NCBI GenBank assembly: GCA_026645575.1 | Contig: JAPKMW010000029.1 | Span: 1-64,000, forward strand | Direction: 5' to 3' | DNA: 64,000 nt | Source of the DNA: Caldilineaceae bacterium | GTDB taxonomy: Bacteria; Chloroflexota; Anaerolineae; Caldilineales; Caldilineaceae | Part shown: piece by piece, positions 32,515 through 41,069 of the stretch | How positions within the stretch are numbered: the first letter of the stretch is position 1 | Layout of the letters: every line of letters starts with the position of its first letter | Translations under genes and position numbers: made by a program | The notes under the pieces: generated by a model | Seen by the model: only the letters and a program-made list of their open reading frames with translations | The model's database searches: none | Told to the model about the DNA's origin: nothing

Positions 32515-33378
32515 GGCAATGCCAACCATCTGCTCGCTCATCGTCCACAACCGCCCGGCCACCGTTGCATCATGGGACGCCGCGTTGGACTTGGCGATCT
32601 GTCTCTTTACAAAATATTGACCACTGATACCGGCCACATTGGGATCACTGGCGAGGTAGATGATCGTCTCGGCGCCCTCTTGCGGAGAACGGGCGGCGAT
32701 GCGTTGGAGTGCAGTCAGTAGCAGACCGAAGGGACGGCGCCAGCCAGTAGTGTTATTACGGGCAAAGTTGCTGGCGATAAAGCCGGGGTGCAGCGTGTTT
32801 GCAGTCACACCACTGGCGGTTGGATCGGCGGCCAGACGGCGGGCCAGTTCGTAGGTGAACAGAATATTTGCCAATTTGGACTGTGCATAGGCGCGCCAGC
32901 CATTATACTTCTCTTTGCCCTCCGGGTCGGCAAGGTTGATGGCGCCGCCTTGGTGCGCGTCCGAGGCGACATTAATGATACGGGCCGGCGCACTCGCTTT
33001 GAGCATATCCAGCAGCAGATTGGTGAGCAGAAAATAAGCCAAATGGTTGAGTGCCCAGGTCATTTCATGGCCGTCGGCGCTCACCTCGCGTTGCATGTAA
33101 AAGGCGCCGGCGTTGTTGATCAATACGTCGAGCCGATCATAGCGCTGGCGAAACTCGGCGGCGACCTGGCGCACCTGCGCTTGCACGGCAAGATCGGCGA
33201 CCAGAAAGTCTACCTTGGAGTTGCCCGTCTCCCGGCGAATGCGTTCGGTCACAGCCGCACACTTGGCCGGATTGCGCCCGACACCGACAATGGTTGCCCC
33301 CATGCGCGCCAGTTCCAACGCTGCAACTTCGCCAATGCCGGCAGTTGCGCCGGTGATGAGAATCGTTTTGTCTTGCAT
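32512..33378 (-). CDS. Short-chain dehydrogenase/reductase
   Basis: 288 residues, classical SDR. TGATAGIG cofactor motif at the N-terminus, NNAG (VLINNAGAFYM), catalytic Ser region INVASDAHQ and YAQSK (the Y-x-x-x-K pair). Resembles retinol-dehydrogenase-type and WW-domain-oxidoreductase-like proteins, NADP-dependent by the R in GRNPAK. The ATG at 33378 has AAGGA upstream. Substrate unknown. Its stop is in the shared repeat arm. Confidence 0.88.
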   Translation of the reverse strand: MQDKTILITGATAGIGEVAALELARMGATIVGVGRNPAKCAAVTERIRRETGNSKVDFLVADLAVQAQVRQVAAEFRQRYDRLDVLINNAGAFYMQREVSADGHEMTWALNHLAYFLLTNLLLDMLKASAPARIINVASDAHQGGAINLADPEGKEKYNGWRAYAQSKLANILFTYELARRLAADPTASGVTANTLHPGFIASNFARNNTTGWRRPFGLLLTALQRIAARSPQEGAETIIYLASDPNVAGISGQYFVKRQIAKSNAASHDATVAGRLWTMSEQMVGIA

Positions 33379-33406
33379 CAACTATTTTCCTTACTTAGCG
33401 ATCTGG

Positions 33407-34018
33407 TTATGGTGTCATGGTCAACGTCAGCGTGATGGTCGGCATAGTGAGCGGCGTCATGGCTTCGGCCACCAACGTGGCCGCCAGCCCTGGCCCCACA
33501 GCTTCGGTAACAATAGTCAGCCCTTCTGTGCCAAAGAGCGTCAACTGGTTCGCTGCCAACCAACCGGCGGCTCCCTCTTCCGTATAAGCCGCCAGCCACA
33601 CGCCGTCCGCCGACTGGCCAGTGAGGGTGACGACAGCGCCTGCCGGCAGTTGTGTCACTGCCGCCCCATTCGGTGTTGCTAACAACGCCGCCCCGCCCCG
33701 TAAAATGCCCAAGCCCGTTGGCTGCGGCTGAAGGGTGGCCAGATCCAAGACTTGGGATGTCGCAACAGGGATTGCGGCGACGGTGGTTGTACTGGCGTCA
33801 GCAGATGTGAGGGCAACCGTTGGCGGCACGGCGACCGGCGTCACCAGTGTAAAAGCCGTACTTGCTGCGTAGACGGGTGTCGGCTGCTCCGGGCGCACTG
33901 CCGCCGCCGGGATCGGTGTTGGCGTTCCCTGCTCCCCGCCACAGGCCACCAGCCCTATCACCAACCCAACACCAATCACCCAATCTCTTAATCTCTCAAT
34001 CTCCCACCCAACGCACAT
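33407..34018 (-). CDS. Lipoprotein with SH3-like domain
   Basis: 203 residues. Signal peptide with lipobox GLVACGG near residue 27, a Pro/Thr/Val-rich linker, then a bacterial SH3-like domain at about 105-155 (LATPNGAAVTQLPAGAVVTL, GWLAANQLTLFG) and a Thr-rich tail. A cell-surface role in wall binding is likely. The n-region of the signal peptide (EIERLRDWV) is translated from a GAGATTGA octamer array. It starts 10 bases after the permease stop and is probably the last gene of that operon. Confidence 0.75.
   Translation of the reverse strand: MCVGWEIERLRDWVIGVGLVIGLVACGGEQGTPTPIPAAAVRPEQPTPVYAASTAFTLVTPVAVPPTVALTSADASTTTVAAIPVATSQVLDLATLQPQPTGLGILRGGAALLATPNGAAVTQLPAGAVVTLTGQSADGVWLAAYTEEGAAGWLAANQLTLFGTEGLTIVTEAVGPGLAATLVAEAMTPLTMPTITLTLTMTP
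33970..34009. repeat. Octamer array inside lipoprotein signal sequence
   Basis: Five octamers (CACCAATC, ACCCAATC, TCTTAATC, TCTCAATC, TCCCACCC) of the GAGATTGA family, with no facing arm nearby. On the minus strand they encode the n-region of the lipoprotein signal peptide. Confidence 0.65.
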
Positions 34019-34028
34019 CCCTCGCTCC

Positions 34029-35270
34029 CTATTCATACCGCAACGCATCAATCGGATTCAACCGGCTGGCGCGGAAGGCGGGGTAGATGCCGAAGAAGAG
34101 ACCCACCGCCATGGAAAAGAGCAGCGCCGTCAACACGGCATCCAGGCCGACAACGGCGTCAAAAGTCTCAAAAGCGCTGCTAATGGCCCACGCCCCGCTC
34201 ACCCCCAAGGTGATGCCCAGCGCCCCGCCGATGACGGCCAGGGTGACAGCTTCGACCAGAAATTGCAGCAGCACATCGCTCCGCTTGGCGCCAACGGCCT
34301 TGCGCAAGCCAATCTCACGTGTTCGTTCGGTGACACTGACCAGCATAATGTTCATAATGCCGATGCCGCCCACCAACAAACTGATACCGGCGATGGCGCC
34401 CAGAAAAATCGTCAGCGCACTAAAGATGTCGCCAAAGACGGAGATAATATCGGTCTGGCTGATCACATTAAAATCATCGCTGTCAAGATAAGAAATGTTG
34501 CGCCGCTCGCGCATGATCTCGGTGATCTGGTCGATGGCGTCCTGCGTGCGCTCTTCGCTGACAATCGAAGCGTAGATCACGCTGACTTGATAGGTGCCGC
34601 TGACCGTTTTCTGCCGAAAGAGGCGATCCTGCGCGGTGCTGAGGGGTAGGAAAATCGATTCATCCTGGTTGCCCCCTGGTCCGCCTCCCTTCTCTTCCAT
34701 CACACCAATGACGCGAAAGAGCAGATTGTCCACCTGCACCGTCTGGTCAAGCGGATATTCATTTGGTTCAAAGAGCGCTTGGTAGGCGGCCCAACCTAGC
34801 ACCGCAACCCGCCCCCGTTCATCAATGTCATCCTGGGTAAAGTAAGAGCCGATGACCGCCGGCCAGTTGCGGATTTCCGGGTAGGTGACGGTGGTGGCGT
34901 GGACATCAACTCGCAGATTCTTGTCGCCACGGGTCAAGGTGGCCGGGCCGACAAACTCAGCCGTCACCCCGGCCACATCGGGCAGGCGCGCTGGGTCGGC
35001 CAGGGCCGTGGCGTCGTCGATGGTCAAGAGCTTAATACTTTGCCGTGCTTGGGGCGGCCCATCCTCCAATTGACCGGGCAGGATGAAGAGTAAGTTGCTG
35101 CCCAGTCCGGCAAAGCGGTCGGTGACAAATTTCTGCACCCCGCGCCCAATCGACATCAGCGCGATCACCGCGCCGACGCCGATGATGATGCCCAGCATGG
35201 TGAGGACGCTGCGCAGTTTGTTGGCGGCCAGCGCCCGCATGGCGATGCGGATCGATTCAAAAAATTTCAT
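34029..35270 (-). CDS. MacB/FtsX-type ABC transporter permease
   Basis: 413 residues. N-terminal span (ALAANKLRSVLTMLGIIIGVGAV), large MacB-like periplasmic domain (about 45-270), then three FtsX spans with the motifs GGIGIMNIMLVSVTERTREI and GLRKAVGAKRSDVLLQFLVE. Members couple ATP hydrolysis by a partner ATPase to export or periplasmic signalling. The ATG at 35270 overlaps the upstream stop (ATGA). No ATPase gene of the MacB type is adjacent, so the partner must be elsewhere. Confidence 0.9.
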   Translation of the reverse strand: MKFFESIRIAMRALAANKLRSVLTMLGIIIGVGAVIALMSIGRGVQKFVTDRFAGLGSNLLFILPGQLEDGPPQARQSIKLLTIDDATALADPARLPDVAGVTAEFVGPATLTRGDKNLRVDVHATTVTYPEIRNWPAVIGSYFTQDDIDERGRVAVLGWAAYQALFEPNEYPLDQTVQVDNLLFRVIGVMEEKGGGPGGNQDESIFLPLSTAQDRLFRQKTVSGTYQVSVIYASIVSEERTQDAIDQITEIMRERRNISYLDSDDFNVISQTDIISVFGDIFSALTIFLGAIAGISLLVGGIGIMNIMLVSVTERTREIGLRKAVGAKRSDVLLQFLVEAVTLAVIGGALGITLGVSGAWAISSAFETFDAVVGLDAVLTALLFSMAVGLFFGIYPAFRASRLNPIDALRYE

Positions 35271-36094
35271 GCTTCCTGATAGGTGCTTTTTTCGCACAGA
35301 TACTCATGTAAGGCCCGCACGGTTGCGCCGGGCAGCTTGACATCACGCGTTTTGCGGCGAATGTATTCCTTGACCTGATCGGTGCGCAACACGGGAATGT
35401 TCGGCCCATCCACTTGCAGTTTGGTGGCGTCATTCAAAAAGACGGCGGCGCAATCAATCGGTACGTCAGCGAGGGCGATGGTGGGGCCGGTGTTGCCATT
35501 CTCATCCGTCGTGGTCGCTCTGGCATCGACCAGTAGTTTCTTGATCTTCTCGGCTTGATCTTCCAGTTCACGGGGGGGATTGCCCAACCCTTCGCGCGCA
35601 AAGACGGTAAAGAAGCGGCCCAGGCTAAAGCGCTCGCGCCAACGGTCGCCCTGGATGGTAATATCGGTCTTGTCGCTGCGCACGGCAAAGAGCAGGATGC
35701 CACAAGGCCCGGCCACCACATAGTTGGCCGGCGACAGGCTGTGGACAAAGTAGGCATACTTGTCATCAAAGCCCTTCATGCCCCGTTCCAACACTTCATC
35801 GGGTCGGGCGATCACCTTGCCTCCCGGCCAGCGACGACGGGCAAAGCGGTTGATAAAGTAGCTGCCAATGCTGGCACAGAGAAAGCCGGCGGGTAGCGCA
35901 ATAAAACTTGCCAGCGCCCAATATTGTTGCAGAAAGGCGGCAAAGGCATTGGGGGCTGGTGTTCCCGGCGGGTAGAAATTGGGGACGAAGCTTGCCATCA
36001 TGCCGATAAAGAGAATCAGCAAACCGATCAAGCTAAAACGGCGCCCCATTTTCTCTTTTCGTGTCATTTCTTTGGTGTTGCGATAGATTTTCAT
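35267..36094 (-). CDS. Membrane protein with NERD-like domain
   Basis: 275 residues: two membrane spans (residues 20-40 and 57-78), then a soluble part with LSPANYVVAGPCGILLFAVR followed by a basic WRERFSLGRFF and a charged helix. The pattern is reminiscent of NERD (nuclease-related) proteins, which often start with a span, but catalytic residues are not certain. Operon with the FtsX-type permease downstream through an ATGA overlap, so it may be a regulator or accessory of that transporter. Confidence 0.6.
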   Translation of the reverse strand: MKIYRNTKEMTRKEKMGRRFSLIGLLILFIGMMASFVPNFYPPGTPAPNAFAAFLQQYWALASFIALPAGFLCASIGSYFINRFARRRWPGGKVIARPDEVLERGMKGFDDKYAYFVHSLSPANYVVAGPCGILLFAVRSDKTDITIQGDRWRERFSLGRFFTVFAREGLGNPPRELEDQAEKIKKLLVDARATTTDENGNTGPTIALADVPIDCAAVFLNDATKLQVDGPNIPVLRTDQVKEYIRRKTRDVKLPGATVRALHEYLCEKSTYQEA

Positions 36095-36148
36095 AGGCTT
36101 ACAACATCTTTTTCTGTTTGCTACTGAATTTTTTAATAGATGATAACG

Positions 36149-36174
36149 GCGCAGCTAGGAGCGGACGGCTGCGC
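36149..36174. terminator. Hairpin downstream of plsX
   Basis: GCGCAGC (36149-36155) pairs with GCTGCGC (36168-36174) over a 12-base loop that contains CTAGGAGCGGACGG, a relative of the 26-base repeat. It follows the plsX stop on the minus strand, and an A/T-rich stretch with a run of six T comes after it, so an intrinsic terminator is plausible. Confidence 0.55.
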
Positions 36175-36177
36175 AAA

Positions 36178-37179
36178 TTACGCAGATTTTGTTGTGATTA
36201 ATTCATCTTCAATTAGGGCAACGATATTTTGTTCAATACTCTGTTTGGCGACGCGAATGGCGTGGCGAATGGCATTGGCGTTGCTGCGACCATGTGCAAC
36301 CACTACCAGGCCAGTCAGTCCCAGCAGGACGGCGCCACCATATTCGCTATCATCCATGCGCCGGCGCACCCGGCGAAGGGCAGAACGGGCCAGTAAGGCG
36401 CCGAAGGTGCTAATCGGCCCACGGGTCAACTCCGCGGCCATCACCTTTTGCAGGAGGCGAGCAGTCGCTTCGGCCGTCTTGATAAAGATATTGCCGGTAA
36501 AGCCATCGGTCACCACTACATCGGCCAGCCCTGCGATCACCTCTTTGCTCTCAATGTTACCTTCAAAGCGCAAGTGGGGGGTGGCGGCCAGCAACTTACT
36601 GCTGTTCAGCACCAATTGGTTGCCTTTGCCCTCTTCCTCGCCATTGCTCAGGATGCGCACCTTGGGGTCTGCCACCCCCAGTACACGGCGCGCATAGAGG
36701 GCGCCCATCACAGCAAATTGTTGTAGATGTTCCGGCTTAACATCGGCATTGGCGCCGATATCCAACACCACACAGAAACCCTGCTCCGTAGGAAAAGGCG
36801 AAATCAATGCTGGGCGCAACACACCGGCTGTACGCCCAATGGTAAAAATCCCCGTTGCCAGCGCTGCCCCGGTATTGCCGGCCGTGACAAAGGCTTGCGC
36901 CTCGCCCCGACGCACCAGATCGCAAGCGACTACCATCGAGCTATCGCGTTTGGTGCGCACCACCGTGGCTGGTTTATCATCCATCGCAACCACCTGAGTC
37001 GCCGGAATGATCGGCAACGACAGGCCGTTAGTTTTGTGCTTGGCTAATTCTTGCTGAATCAATGCTGGTGGCCCCACCAGCGAAACGGTAATGGCTTCCC
37101 GCCGGGCCGCTTCCACGGCACCGGTGACAATGGCAGCCGGTGCATGGTCGCCGCCCATGACATCAACGGCAATATTCAT
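36178..37179 (-). CDS. plsX: Phosphate acyltransferase PlsX
   Basis: 333 residues. Makes acyl-phosphate from acyl-ACP as the first step of bacterial phospholipid synthesis with PlsY. Hallmarks: [11 protein letters not shown] at the start, [37 protein letters not shown] and [15 protein letters not shown]. The ATG at 37179 starts the conserved N-terminus; a GTG three codons earlier is less likely. The usual neighbours rpmF, fabD or fabG are absent here, so it is an isolated gene. Confidence 0.96.
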   Translation of the reverse strand: MNIAVDVMGGDHAPAAIVTGAVEAARREAITVSLVGPPALIQQELAKHKTNGLSLPIIPATQVVAMDDKPATVVRTKRDSSMVVACDLVRRGEAQAFVTAGNTGAALATGIFTIGRTAGVLRPALISPFPTEQGFCVVLDIGANADVKPEHLQQFAVMGALYARRVLGVADPKVRILSNGEEEGKGNQLVLNSSKLLAATPHLRFEGNIESKEVIAGLADVVVTDGFTGNIFIKTAEATARLLQKVMAAELTRGPISTFGALLARSALRRVRRRMDDSEYGGAVLLGLTGLVVVAHGRSNANAIRHAIRVAKQSIEQNIVALIEDELITTKSA

Positions 37180-37288
37180 AACGGTCACTCAATCCACTTT
37201 TGTCGGTTTGGCTCATGACCGCCTATGGTACTACAATTTTACAACCTAAAGAAGTTGGCAGATCACAATTATCAGTTGAACAGTGAAT

Positions 37289-37350
37289 CAGTAAGACAGG
37301 AAGATAGTTAGTCAGCGCATGAACTCCTGTCCTCCTGTCTCACTGTCCTA
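37289..37350. repeat. Octamer inverted repeat (ACTGTCCT family)
   Basis: CAGTAAGACAGGAAGATAG (37289-37307) faces CTGTCCTCCTGTCTCACTG (37327-37345); mismatches are mostly G-U compatible. The right side is octamers CTCCTGTC, CTCCTGTC, TCACTGTC, CTACTGGC. The TAG stop of the NAD(P)HX-repair gene (37348-37350) is in the last unit. Same words as 25139-25214. Confidence 0.7.
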
Positions 37351-38934
37351 CTGGCGCAATGTCTTCAGCAGCGGCGGCAATTGCGGCAACAGGTCGGAGG
37401 CCAGCACACCGCTGTTGCCCATCGCCTCGGCGCAACGCAAGCCGGCGGCGCCGTGCAACCAGGCGCCCACACAGGCGGCCCGGAAGGGGTCGAGTCCTTG
37501 CGCCAGCAAGCCGGCAATCGTCCCGGCCAGTACATCGCCGGTGCCGGCAGTTGCCAGGGCGGCAGTGGCGACTGGTAACACAGCTAGCCAGCCGGCTGGG
37601 TCAGCAATGACCGTGTAAGGGCCTTTGGCAAGCAAAATGGTGTTCCAGGCTGCTGCTTTCTCCAAGGCAAGCTGCCAACGCTGCTTGACTACCTCCGCTA
37701 CCGGTAACCCAGCCAGCCGTCCCAATTCGGCGGCATGTGGTGTGAGAATGCTCCTCTGCGGCAGCAATGTCGGCCAATTCTCCTGTTTGGCGAGGCAGTT
37801 CAAGCCATCGGCATCGATCACGACTCCCGGCAGATCCGGTAACTTCTCTAACAGGGCGCGTACAAAGGCCGCCGTCGTCGGTTTTTGACTCAGACCGCAG
37901 CCGAGCAACAACACATCATAACCGGCAAGAGCGGTCTGCACTATCGGCGCCGCTTCTGCATGAATGACGCCGTCTTCCTCGCCAGCACCGGTTAGCAAGG
38001 GCAACCAGGTCGCTTCGGCCAACCGACTCGCCACCACCGGCCAGACTGGCTTGGCAACGGCGCCCGTCACCAACCCGGTGCCTACGCGACTGGCGGCGGT
38101 GCAACTGAGCAGCGCGGCGCCGGCATAGTTGACACAGCCCACCGCCGCCATCAACTTGCCATAGGTGCCTTTGTGGCTGTTGTTGGGGCGGGGCGGCAAC
38201 CAGCGGCGAATGAGCGTTTCAGTCAATACGAACGTTTTGACGCCAGCGGCCAAAGCCGGAGCAATGCCAATATCGATCACGGCGAGGTCGCCAGTCATTT
38301 CAGCGCCGGGGAACTGATAATGACCCCACTTGGCATAAGCAAAAGTGACGGTCATTGTTGCCGCCACTGCTGCCGGATCGACGGCGCCGGTGTCACAATT
38401 CAAGCCACTGACACAGTCAACGGCAATGAGTGGACGTGGCTGATGTTGTTGCACTTCCCGCAGATGGCCCAGCAGTGCTGCCAGTTGTCCGGTAATCGGG
38501 CGGTTGGCGCCGGTGCCAAGCAGCGCATCTACGAGCAATGCACTCTCTGCCAACCAGGTGCGCAGGGTGGCAAAATTCGGATCGTCATCGGTATGTGTTG
38601 CCGGGACGCCAAACGCGACTACCTTTGTATAGTGCTGTTGGTAATCCTGTGCCGGCGCAATCGCCCGCTTCCAAAGATAGACACGCACTGGTATCCCGGC
38701 CTCGCGCAAATAGCGCGCACAGACCAATCCATCGCCGCCATTATTGCCCGGCCCCACCAAGACCGTCACCAAGCCGGGATTTGGATAGCGCACTAAAATT
38801 TGTTCCGCCACCCCGCGTCCGGCCATCTCCATCATCGTCGCATACGAATGACCAGCCGCGTCCGCCGCCTTCTCCAGCGCCGCCATCTCCGCCACCGTCA
38901 CCAACTGCGCCGCCGATCCAATCTCTACCGTCAC
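37348..38934 (-). CDS. nnr: Bifunctional NAD(P)HX epimerase/dehydratase
   Basis: 528 residues. N-terminal YjeF/NnrE epimerase domain (LVTVAEMAALEKAA, VLVGPGNNGGDGLVCARYL) and C-terminal ADP-dependent NnrD dehydratase (SHKGTYGKLM, LLGCGLSQKP, VIDADGLNCLA, LTPHAAELGRLAG, ATAGTGDVLAGTIAGLL). The enzyme repairs hydrated NAD(P)H. The open frame continues upstream, but those 20 residues (NLSISQSLDLF) are translated octamer repeat. The GTG at 38934 with GGAGG four bases upstream is the likely start. Confidence 0.94.
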   Translation of the reverse strand: MTVEIGSAAQLVTVAEMAALEKAADAAGHSYATMMEMAGRGVAEQILVRYPNPGLVTVLVGPGNNGGDGLVCARYLREAGIPVRVYLWKRAIAPAQDYQQHYTKVVAFGVPATHTDDDPNFATLRTWLAESALLVDALLGTGANRPITGQLAALLGHLREVQQHQPRPLIAVDCVSGLNCDTGAVDPAAVAATMTVTFAYAKWGHYQFPGAEMTGDLAVIDIGIAPALAAGVKTFVLTETLIRRWLPPRPNNSHKGTYGKLMAAVGCVNYAGAALLSCTAASRVGTGLVTGAVAKPVWPVVASRLAEATWLPLLTGAGEEDGVIHAEAAPIVQTALAGYDVLLLGCGLSQKPTTAAFVRALLEKLPDLPGVVIDADGLNCLAKQENWPTLLPQRSILTPHAAELGRLAGLPVAEVVKQRWQLALEKAAAWNTILLAKGPYTVIADPAGWLAVLPVATAALATAGTGDVLAGTIAGLLAQGLDPFRAACVGAWLHGAAGLRCAEAMGNSGVLASDLLPQLPPLLKTLRQ

Positions 38935-38958
38935 TACTCCTCCATCTGAAATATGAAA

Positions 38959-39028
38959 GAGATCGAGAGATTGAGAGATTGAGAGATTTTCCACCAGTTG
39001 AGTCGAAATCTCTTAATCTCTCGATCTC
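38959..39028. repeat. Octamer inverted repeat (GAGATTGA family)
   Basis: Arms 38959-38980 and 39007-39028 pair at 21 of 22 positions. The left side carries one octamer more than the right (GAGAGATT copies). It lies in the 5' region of the NAD(P)HX-repair gene and 3' of the DUF624-like gene's neighbour. A lone TGACAAGG array piece (39049-39064) follows next to the DUF624-like stop. Confidence 0.75.
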
Positions 39029-39067
39029 CTAATCGCCCCTTCTGACTTCTTGTCACCTTGTCATTCG

Positions 39068-39700
39068 CTATCCCCGCAATGGCGCTTCCGGCGGTTCCGG
39101 CGCCAGCCCCATCTCTTGCAGCAGACCGGCAAGGGCAAAGTTGCCGGTAAGTGCAGCCAGGGCCGGCCAGAGCAGCACCAGCGGCAACGTCAAACCCACC
39201 GAGAGCGCCAACAAGACAAGTTGGAAGAGCAGAATCAAGAGCGTATAAAGTGGGTGTTTCAGGGCCAGGATCGTGGCATTGCGTAGCGCCAACTTGATGC
39301 TCGGTTCATCCTGTTGCCAGAAGAGCGGGATAAAATATTGGCTGATCATCAATACCAACAGCAACATCCAGAGCCATGCCACACCAATGACGCGCAGATA
39401 GCCCTGACTGTTGGCATAGAACCAGATGTTAAAGACCACCGCTGCCGGCGCGCCCAAGGTGAGCAGCATCATCAACCAGCCGCGACCAATGTGCTGGCGC
39501 AAGGCTTCCCAAAAGAAGCTATTGTCTACCCGTTTATAATTGGCAATCCGATTCGCCACCCGATTGGTCGCCATCGTCACCGGCGCGATTGTCACAATCG
39601 GTAGCAAGCCGATCCACCAGGCAATGCTCATAAAAACACAGAGAAAGAGATCCTCATAGGCCGCTTTCAACACCCGCCCCATTACCGTAAATGCTTTCAT
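39068..39700 (-). CDS. DUF624 (YesL-like) membrane protein
   Basis: 210 residues from the ATG at 39700 (MKAFTVMGRVLKAAYEDL), with a signature YesL start and five predicted spans. An upstream in-frame extension of 66 residues is poor in hydrophobic content and lacks a ribosome site, so it was rejected. YesL proteins often accompany carbohydrate ABC transporters, but none is adjacent. Function unknown. Confidence 0.72.
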   Translation of the reverse strand: MKAFTVMGRVLKAAYEDLFLCVFMSIAWWIGLLPIVTIAPVTMATNRVANRIANYKRVDNSFFWEALRQHIGRGWLMMLLTLGAPAAVVFNIWFYANSQGYLRVIGVAWLWMLLLVLMISQYFIPLFWQQDEPSIKLALRNATILALKHPLYTLLILLFQLVLLALSVGLTLPLVLLWPALAALTGNFALAGLLQEMGLAPEPPEAPLRG

Positions 39701-39738
39701 TGGTTGCTCGCAATTTTCTCTCAGGTTTGTATCAGGTG

Positions 39739-39788
39739 TGAAGCTTGGTGATGGTAGCAGGACAAGACGCTGCCACTGCCAAGCTTCA
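39739..39788. repeat. 10-bp inverted repeat in the 39701-40117 gap
   Basis: TGAAGCTTGG (39739-39748) pairs exactly with CCAAGCTTCA (39779-39788). The 417-base gap between the DUF624-like gene and the methyltransferase holds this repeat, the 26-base-pair hairpin at 39909-39973 and a short dyad at 40052-40066. I see no protein gene in it. Confidence 0.55.
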
Positions 39789-39908
39789 TCAATTCTGGGA
39801 TTTAATATAGCCAATCTTCGCAGTTCTATCAGCTTACCAAACTCTTGGCAATTCATCAACTCACCAGGATGGCGGTGGATGATAGGTAGCAGGGGCAAAC
39901 CCTCGCTC

Positions 39909-39973
39909 CTAACAGCGAGAAGCCCCCTCAGGGGTTGGAACAGATAGCCCCTGAGGGGGCTTCTCGCTGTTAG
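39909..39973. terminator. Perfect 26-bp GC-rich hairpin
   Basis: Arms 39909-39934 and 39948-39973 are exact reverse complements (CTAACAGCGAGAAGCCCCCT and following) with a 13-base loop. It is isolated in the middle of a gap between divergent genes, so a terminator role for either is doubtful; a small structured RNA or a miniature element is possible. Confidence 0.6.
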
Positions 39974-40051
39974 CCGGCAGTTTCAACTGCTGTGGCTGCG
40001 GGTTGCATTTTGTTAACAACTATAGGTATTATTAAGGACGATACCTTTGGC

Positions 40052-40066
40052 AGGGCAAATTGCCCT
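40052..40066. promoter_or_regulatory. Short perfect dyad upstream of methyltransferase
   Basis: AGGGCAA-A-TTGCCCT, a perfect 7-base dyad 52 bases before the methyltransferase ATG. A TATACT box (40098-40103) lies between them, but no -35 match is clear. It could be an operator. Confidence 0.35.
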
Positions 40067-40117
40067 ATCGTCTGCGCAGATTAGGAGGGCTGCGTACTAT
40101 ACTACGAGCGATTTCTT

Positions 40118-41002
40118 ATGCAAGAGCAAGCTATTCATGAACAACTTTCCCATGCTTTGTGGCGCATCTATCGGCGCCCCCATCACCCCAAACCTTGGCA
40201 ACAGGGGGGGAATCTGCCCTGGAATGATCCAGTCTTTTCCGAACGGATGTTGCGCGAACATCTTGATCAGGCGCATGGCGCCGCCTCGCGCATAGACGAG
40301 GAGCGCCGCCGGCAATTGGATTGGCTCTGGGACAAAATCGGCTTACAACCAGGAATGCAGATCTGTGATCTCACCTGTGGCCCTGGTCTCTACGCCGTTG
40401 AATTGGCGAAACGGGGATGCCACGTCACCGGCATCGATTTTGCGCCGGCCGCGGTGGCCTATGCGCGCGCCCTTGTGCAACAAGAAGAAGTGGCTGACCG
40501 TTGCACCTTTATTGAACAAGATGTGCGGGCCGTAGCCCTACCCCCGGCCGCGTTTGATGCCGCCCTTTTTATTTACGGACAACTCGCCGTCTTTCCCAAG
40601 GCCGAAGCGGTACAATTGCTGGCAAAAGCCGCCGCAATCCTGAAACCGGGCGGCGCACTGGTGGTTGAACTGCTCAACCAGGAGCGCGTTGACAAGACCA
40701 GCACCAACTGGTGGTTTACGGACAACAGCGGACTGTGGGGCGATGGCCCCTTCCTGCACCTGGGCGAACGCTTCTGGGACGACGAGGCCCAGCTTTCCTA
40801 CGAGCGCTTTTACATCCTACACCTGGAAACTGGCCAATACAACGAAGTCCATCTCTGTGACCAAACCTATTCGGTTGCTACCATGCAAGAAATGATGCTT
40901 CAAGCCGGCTTTGCCCAGGTCGAAGTCTACCCGCGCTGGGACGGTCTGCCGCTTTATGACAATGATGAGTGGGTCGTCTATATTGCCCGTAAAGCTGAGT
41001 AG
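40118..41002 (+). CDS. SAM-dependent methyltransferase
   Basis: 294 residues, class I Rossmann methyltransferase. SAM motif I CDLTCGPGLYAVELAKRG, motif II IDFAPAAVAYARA, then DAALFIYGQLAVF and a C-terminal beta part with no matching target-specific motif. The N-terminal about 75 residues form a separate helical region. Target not known; small-molecule methylation is likely. A 52-base perfect palindrome starts three bases after its TAG. Confidence 0.82.
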   Translation: MQEQAIHEQLSHALWRIYRRPHHPKPWQQGGNLPWNDPVFSERMLREHLDQAHGAASRIDEERRRQLDWLWDKIGLQPGMQICDLTCGPGLYAVELAKRGCHVTGIDFAPAAVAYARALVQQEEVADRCTFIEQDVRAVALPPAAFDAALFIYGQLAVFPKAEAVQLLAKAAAILKPGGALVVELLNQERVDKTSTNWWFTDNSGLWGDGPFLHLGERFWDDEAQLSYERFYILHLETGQYNEVHLCDQTYSVATMQEMMLQAGFAQVEVYPRWDGLPLYDNDEWVVYIARKAE

Positions 41003-41004
41003 TT

Positions 41005-41056
41005 GGTTGGTTTCGACAAGCTCAACCAACGTTGGTTGAGCTTGTCGAAACCAACC
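41005..41056. repeat. 52-base perfect palindrome
   Basis: Positions 41005-41030 are the exact reverse complement of 41031-41056 with no loop, centred on AACGTT. It contains TTTCGACAAGCTCAACCAAC and its complement, the same words as the loop hairpin at 18148-18192. It sits between the convergent methyltransferase and peptidase-like genes. Confidence 0.85.
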
Positions 41057-41069
41057 ATCCAACTAACCA

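Noticed and set aside
38935..38994. Upstream extension of the NAD(P)HX-repair protein
   Set aside because: The extra residues (NLSISQSLDLF) are translated GAGATTGA repeats; GGAGG precedes the GTG at 38934.
41005..41056. Terminal inverted repeats of an insertion sequence
   Set aside because: It is a loop-less palindrome with no transposase and no flanking partner.
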